A DNA stretch of 9,292 nucleotides from Bacteroidetes bacterium 4572_112 (GTDB taxonomy: Bacteria > Bacteroidota > Bacteroidia > Bacteroidales > UBA1556). The notes beneath the pieces were generated by a model. That model was not told the DNA's origin and did not search any database. It was given only the letters and a program-made list of their open reading frames with translations. Made by a program: the position numbers and the translations under genes. Shown here piece by piece: positions 6,230-9,292 of the stretch. The stretch covers positions 1 to 9,292 of the forward strand of contig NIUZ01000053.1 of assembly GCA_002254285.1 (NCBI GenBank), given 5' to 3'. Each line of letters starts with the position of its first letter. Within the stretch, counting starts at the first letter, position 1.

Positions 6230-7627
6230 TTATTGACTCACAAAATCAAAAAACTGTTTTACCAAATTCACTTCATTTATCAGGTAATCCTTTATAAGAT
6301 TTAGCTTTTCTACACTTTTACTATGTCCTCTCAATATTTCATCGTAATACTGGGCAGCAACAATATCACTTTCTATCGCCATCCATTGCGGTCTATTACC
6401 TAATGCTGCTGATAGGGATTTGTTATTATAATCCTTCTGCATTTTAGGACTATAATACTCTCCATTATCAATAATTTGTTGCAAGTCAAAGCTTTCAATG
6501 TCATCATGTCCACCATTCAAATTTATAAATACTTTATCCTCAGCTTCAATACTAAGTTTTTCTATTATTTCAATTTCTGGATTATTTTGTCCATTAGAAA
6601 TAAATATTTTGGCATTAGAAGAGCCATCTAAGGGCATAATTGCATAAGCAAAAGCAATTTTTTGATACGGTTTTGTATTGTTGTATAAAGGAAGAGCAGG
6701 AATAAAATATAAAATTTTCAAAGCGTATTTTTCTTCCTCGGCATTATATAATTCTTCAAATCCCTCCATAGTATCATCGCTGAGCTCAAGGTGATCTTGT
6801 TTATCTATTTGACATCTTATCTCTGTACTTTGGTATTCGTCAATGCTATCGTCATTTTCTAATATACTTGATAAGCTGCCATATTTTTTATGTAAGTAAA
6901 ATTGCTGCTCAAGCTCTAATGATGGAATATCAAATACTGATGGTCTTTTAATATTTTTCCAGCAATGTCCAATAAAATCACAATCGTAAGGACTAAAGCA
7001 TTGCGGACCGAGTGTTACTTTAGGCGCAGCATCAGAATTCAAGCTATCAAGCTTTTCTTCTATTTTAGAATTGACATTTTCGAATTCAGATTTTACATTT
7101 TCTGTAACATCAGTAATAATAAAAAGCTCTTTTTTGTCAATTTCGCCATTTCTTGTATATTCTTTATTTATATGAATAAGAGAAAAACTGTTAATCTCAA
7201 CGCCAGAATTTATTAAAACATTATACTGCAGAGCTGCATCTTTATAATAAGTATCGGAAAGTTTTATGGAGCTTTTTACTTCATAAGCATCCCATTTGTC
7301 GCCATTGCGAACAAGTATATCCAATAGAATTAGAGTTTTATTTGCCTGAAAAGCGGCTTCGTAAATCACATCTTGTCCTTTTTGCATAAGTTCTTGCGTA
7401 AGGGTAATTGCTTTATGATATTGCGAATAATGCTTTGGTCCGGCATCAATTCCGCCAAGAAATAATTCTTGTGCATAGATTCCAACTTTGGTTCCTCTGC
7501 TGAAAATAGCAAGCCTTTCGGCAGGAATTCTATCGCGAAGTTTTGGGAATTTCTTTGTCAGAAATAATTGCATAAGGCATTGCTCGCCTTTTATATAAGT
7601 AGTTTTTGAAAGAATATGCTTCTCCAT
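6230..7627 (-). CDS. DUF2779/RecB-like Fe-S nuclease with a degenerate second domain
   Basis: The 465-residue protein opens LSKTTYIKGEQC (residues 6-17), the usual start of DUF2779-type RecB-family nucleases. The PD-(D/E)XK core is visible: YEAAF at 89-93, Asp103 in LLDILVR, Glu116-Val-Lys118 in YEVKSS, and Gln134 in DAALQY. Cys17 plus Cys210, Cys216 and Cys222 (QCFSPYDCDFIGHCW) match the four-cysteine 4Fe-4S arrangement of Cas4/AddB-like nucleases. The second, DUF2779 domain starts near residue 303. Family members read roughly YFLDFETF.PA.PLY there, but here it is YFIPALPLY (307-315), so the acidic DFET motif is absent. The C-terminal 'YC..DT' motif also appears lost (KDYLINEVNLV). The rest of the domain remains recognisable (YNNTKPYQKI, GEYYSPKM, SLSAALG). 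The protein is probably a DNA end-processing or single-strand nuclease; its cellular role is unknown. It is a single gene, convergent with the PorT-like gene. Confidence 0.82.
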   Translation of the reverse strand: MEKHILSKTTYIKGEQCLMQLFLTKKFPKLRDRIPAERLAIFSRGTKVGIYAQELFLGGIDAGPKHYSQYHKAITLTQELMQKGQDVIYEAAFQANKTLILLDILVRNGDKWDAYEVKSSIKLSDTYYKDAALQYNVLINSGVEINSFSLIHINKEYTRNGEIDKKELFIITDVTENVKSEFENVNSKIEEKLDSLNSDAAPKVTLGPQCFSPYDCDFIGHCWKNIKRPSVFDIPSLELEQQFYLHKKYGSLSSILENDDSIDEYQSTEIRCQIDKQDHLELSDDTMEGFEELYNAEEEKYALKILYFIPALPLYNNTKPYQKIAFAYAIMPLDGSSNAKIFISNGQNNPEIEIIEKLSIEAEDKVFINLNGGHDDIESFDLQQIIDNGEYYSPKMQKDYNNKSLSAALGNRPQWMAIESDIVAAQYYDEILRGHSKSVEKLNLIKDYLINEVNLVKQFFDFVSQ

Positions 7628-7689
7628 AAATTCTATTTTATTATTAGATTCATTAAATTTTATTGTAAAAATTAATGATGAATTATTTG

Positions 7690-7697
7690 CAAATATA
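7690..7697 (-). promoter_or_regulatory. Candidate -7 box for the DUF2779 gene
   Basis: The minus strand reads TATATTTG followed by C, an exact TAnnTTTG match, 62 bases before the start codon at 7627. No TTG is present 17-23 bases upstream. Confidence 0.45.
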
Positions 7698-7766
7698 AGT
7701 TTTATTAAGGCTTGTACTATTGATGAATTAGTGCATATTTTAAATAAAACAATAAGTAATTTTTAT

Positions 7767-7774
7767 TACCTTGC
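7767..7774 (+). promoter_or_regulatory. Candidate -7 box for the acyl-CoA dehydrogenase gene
   Basis: TACCTTGC followed by GGTGC resembles the phylum's TAnnTTTGC box, one T short. Transcription would begin near 7781 and give a leader of about 105 bases, consistent with the hairpin and A-rich stretch that follow. It is divergent from the box at 7690-7697. Confidence 0.4.
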
Positions 7775-7826
7775 GGTGCTTTAATAGTGAAATAAAACAT
7801 TACTACCACTTATGTATGTTTTACTG

Positions 7827-7842
7827 CTATAGGAAGGTATAG
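7827..7842 (+). promoter_or_regulatory. Small hairpin and A-rich leader before the acyl-CoA dehydrogenase gene
   Basis: CTATA (7827-7831) and TATAG (7838-7842) pair around GGAAGG, and flanking TTAC/GTAA can extend the stem. The next 40 bases (7846-7886) are almost G-free and hold repeated CAAATA/AAATAAACA units running into the ATG. Such unstructured A-rich leaders are how Bacteroidota recruit ribosomes without a Shine-Dalgarno. A regulatory role for the hairpin is only inferred. Confidence 0.3.
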
Positions 7843-7886
7843 TAAGCAAATACGCAAATAAACATATAAACAAATAAACACATAAA

Positions 7887-9029
7887 ATGATAGACTTTAG
7901 ATTAGAAGACGATCAAATAGCGATACAGGAAAAATATCGTGATTTTGTAAACAGAATGGTTATTCCAAATGCACGTAAATATGATAAACTTGCTGAGTTT
8001 CCTTGGGAAGTTGTAAAAGCAGCTTATAAAGAAGGTCTTATGAATGGCCCTATTCCTACTAAATTTGGTGGCAACGGATACTCTTTATTACAAGGAGCAA
8101 TTGCAGCTGAAGAGCTAGGAGCAGGTTGTATAGGAATTGGAATTGGAATTGAGGCTAATACTTTAGCTCTTACTCCACTTATTTTGGCGGCTAATGAGGA
8201 GCAACAAAAGCGTTTCTTTGGTCAAATACACGAAGAGCAAGGTGTAGCTGCATATGCTCTTACAGAGCCTAATGCTGGTAGTGATGTACAAGGTATTAAA
8301 ACTACTATTATTAAAAAAGGCGATAAATATATTATCAACGGACATAAGCGTTTTATTACAAATGCTGAGGTTTCTACTTACCTAACGGTATTTGGTCTTA
8401 CTGATCCTGAGCGTGGAAGTCGTAGTTTATCTGCTATTGTAGTTCCTACAAACTCGCCAGGTATCGAAATGAAACCTCGTATGCAGAAAATGGGACAAAA
8501 AGCTTCTGTTCAGAATGAAATTATTTTCCATGATGTAGAAGTTCCTGTAGAGAATCTATTGGGTGGTGAAGGTCGTGGTTTCCTTATTGCAATGAAAACA
8601 TTTGATCGTACTCGTAATGGGGTAGGAGCTCTTGCTCTTGGTGCTGCTCGTGCAGCTTATGAAACTGCTCGCGATTGGTCTAAGCAACGTATTCAGTTCG
8701 GAAAACCAATTGCTGCTCAGCAAATTATTGGTTTTACTCTTGCTGATATGGCTACTTCTTTAGAAGCTACTCGTGCTCTTGTTTATAAAGCTGCTGTAGC
8801 TTATGATCAAGGTGAAAAGAAAGCATCAATGTACTCAGCTATGGCTAAGTTATATGCTTCTGATAACGCTATGAAAATAGCTACTGATGCTGTTCAGATT
8901 ATGGCTGGAGACGGTTATTCTGAAGACTTTTTGGTAGAGAAAATCATGCGTGATGTTAAGCTTAATCAAATTTATGAAGGTACTAACCAAGTTCAACGTT
9001 TAGTAATTTCTAAGCAAATTATGAAATAG
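7887..9029 (+). CDS. Acyl-CoA dehydrogenase, short/medium-chain type
   Basis: This is a full-length 380-residue FAD flavoprotein of the acyl-CoA dehydrogenase family, which oxidises acyl-CoA to trans-2-enoyl-CoA and passes electrons to ETF. Domain order is normal: an N-terminal helical domain (about 5-115), a middle beta domain opening with signature AYALTEPNAGSD (122-133), and a C-terminal helical domain with 'DRTRNGVGALALGAARAA' (240-257), the FAD-contacting RIQFGKPIAAQQ (268-279) and the second signature QIMAGDGYSEDFLVEKIMRD (337-356). The catalytic base is Glu364 in IYEGTNQ, as in the medium- and short-chain enzymes; isovaleryl and long-chain enzymes place it elsewhere. The chain-length preference cannot be fixed. 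Codons shift to GCT, CGT, CTT and GGT through the body of the gene, unlike the AGA/TTA-rich neighbours, which suggests high expression. It has its own leader and terminator. No ETF genes are in the window. Confidence 0.95.
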   Translation: MIDFRLEDDQIAIQEKYRDFVNRMVIPNARKYDKLAEFPWEVVKAAYKEGLMNGPIPTKFGGNGYSLLQGAIAAEELGAGCIGIGIGIEANTLALTPLILAANEEQQKRFFGQIHEEQGVAAYALTEPNAGSDVQGIKTTIIKKGDKYIINGHKRFITNAEVSTYLTVFGLTDPERGSRSLSAIVVPTNSPGIEMKPRMQKMGQKASVQNEIIFHDVEVPVENLLGGEGRGFLIAMKTFDRTRNGVGALALGAARAAYETARDWSKQRIQFGKPIAAQQIIGFTLADMATSLEATRALVYKAAVAYDQGEKKASMYSAMAKLYASDNAMKIATDAVQIMAGDGYSEDFLVEKIMRDVKLNQIYEGTNQVQRLVISKQIMK

Positions 9030-9055
9030 TATATTCTAGAATACAATTTTCTAAG

Positions 9056-9092
9056 AAAGCCATTTATCTTAATTGATTTATGGCTTTTTTTT
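9056..9092 (+). terminator. Intrinsic terminator of the acyl-CoA dehydrogenase gene
   Basis: AAAGCCAT (9056-9063) pairs with ATGGCTTT (9080-9087). An inner ATC/GAT pairing lies beyond a TT/TT internal loop, and the stem runs into eight T (9085-9092). It starts 27 bases after the stop codon. Confidence 0.85.
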
Positions 9093-9156
9093 GTGTTTAA
9101 GATTGGGATATTAGTTGAAATTTGGGGTGTTTCGGGGCATAAAAAAAGATGAATAT

Positions 9157-9169
9157 AGAATAGTGAAGT
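9157..9169. repeat. Second copy of AGAATAGTGAAGT
   Basis: It is identical over 13 bases to 3858-3870. In both places it precedes CCTCTAT units, here after 20 bases and there after 36. The stretch 9093-9189 between terminator and tandem array holds no gene I can support. Confidence 0.6.
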
Positions 9170-9189
9170 AAATTATAATTTGATAAATT

Positions 9190-9292
9190 CCTCTATCCTC
9201 TATCCTCTATCCTCTATCCTCTATCCTCTATCCTCTATCCTCTATCCTCTATCCTCTATCCTCTATCCTCTATCCTCTATCCTCTATCCTCT
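9190..9292. repeat. (CCTCTAT)n heptanucleotide tandem array, open at the window edge
   Basis: Fourteen perfect copies plus five bases of a fifteenth run to the end of the window without a single mismatch. It is non-coding as far as visible. The unit length is not a multiple of three, so length changes would shift frame in any gene reading through it. The same unit occurs about once at 3907-3916. Confidence 0.97.

Noticed and set aside
6965..7216. Plus-strand 83-codon frame inside the DUF2779 gene
   Set aside because: It is antisense to the Fe-S cysteine region and has only low-complexity aromatic content.
9190..9292. CRISPR array
   Set aside because: The units are seven bases long with no spacers, so it is a simple tandem repeat.

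Overview
The window looks like chromosomal DNA of a low-GC member of the Bacteroidota, probably near Bacteroidales/Marinilabiliales. The evidence is Bacteroidota-style -7 boxes (TAnnTTTG-like), A-rich gene leaders without Shine-Dalgarno motifs, a PorT-type outer-membrane barrel, outer-membrane and lipoprotein signal sequences, and an orphan IS1595-like zinc-ribbon protein of a kind I associate with this phylum. The standard genetic code fits. I found no tRNA, rRNA, CRISPR array or prophage.

Layout from left to right. At 1-283 (minus) is the 5' part of a lipoprotein gene, probably a thioredoxin-like protein, cut by the window edge. Divergent from it at 447-893 (plus) is a short zinc-ribbon/HTH protein that resembles the N-terminus of an IS1595 transposase and lacks the catalytic domain. 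Three plus-strand envelope genes follow: a small lipoprotein gene with a stop codon inside its signal peptide (1024-1446), a secreted class-3 lipase (1492-2586) and an outer-membrane beta-barrel (2659-3834). A MATE multidrug exporter (3897-5294, minus) converges on the barrel gene. Its last codons and stop lie in a dispersed repeat with a perfect CCCGAT/ATCGGG hairpin. Divergent from MATE is a PorT-family barrel (5492-6151, plus). It meets a DUF2779/RecB-like nuclease (6230-7627, minus) across a strong bidirectional terminator. An acyl-CoA dehydrogenase (7887-9029, plus) with its own terminator comes next. The window ends inside a (CCTCTAT)n heptamer tandem repeat of at least 14.7 copies, whose unit also occurs beside the repeat at the MATE 3' end.

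Functionally this is mostly an envelope and housekeeping neighbourhood: secretion, lipid hydrolysis, efflux and fatty-acid oxidation. The genes do not form one obvious pathway. The lipase and the dehydrogenase could both serve lipid use, but they are separated by four genes and several promoters, so this is speculation. I see no convincing new multi-gene system. The best leads are the DUF2779 protein, whose second nuclease domain seems to have lost its DFET motif while its Fe-S PD-(D/E)XK domain is intact; the orphan transposase-derived zinc-ribbon protein; the nonsense codon in the lipoprotein signal peptide; and the heptamer/hairpin repeat family, which has overwritten one gene's 3' end.
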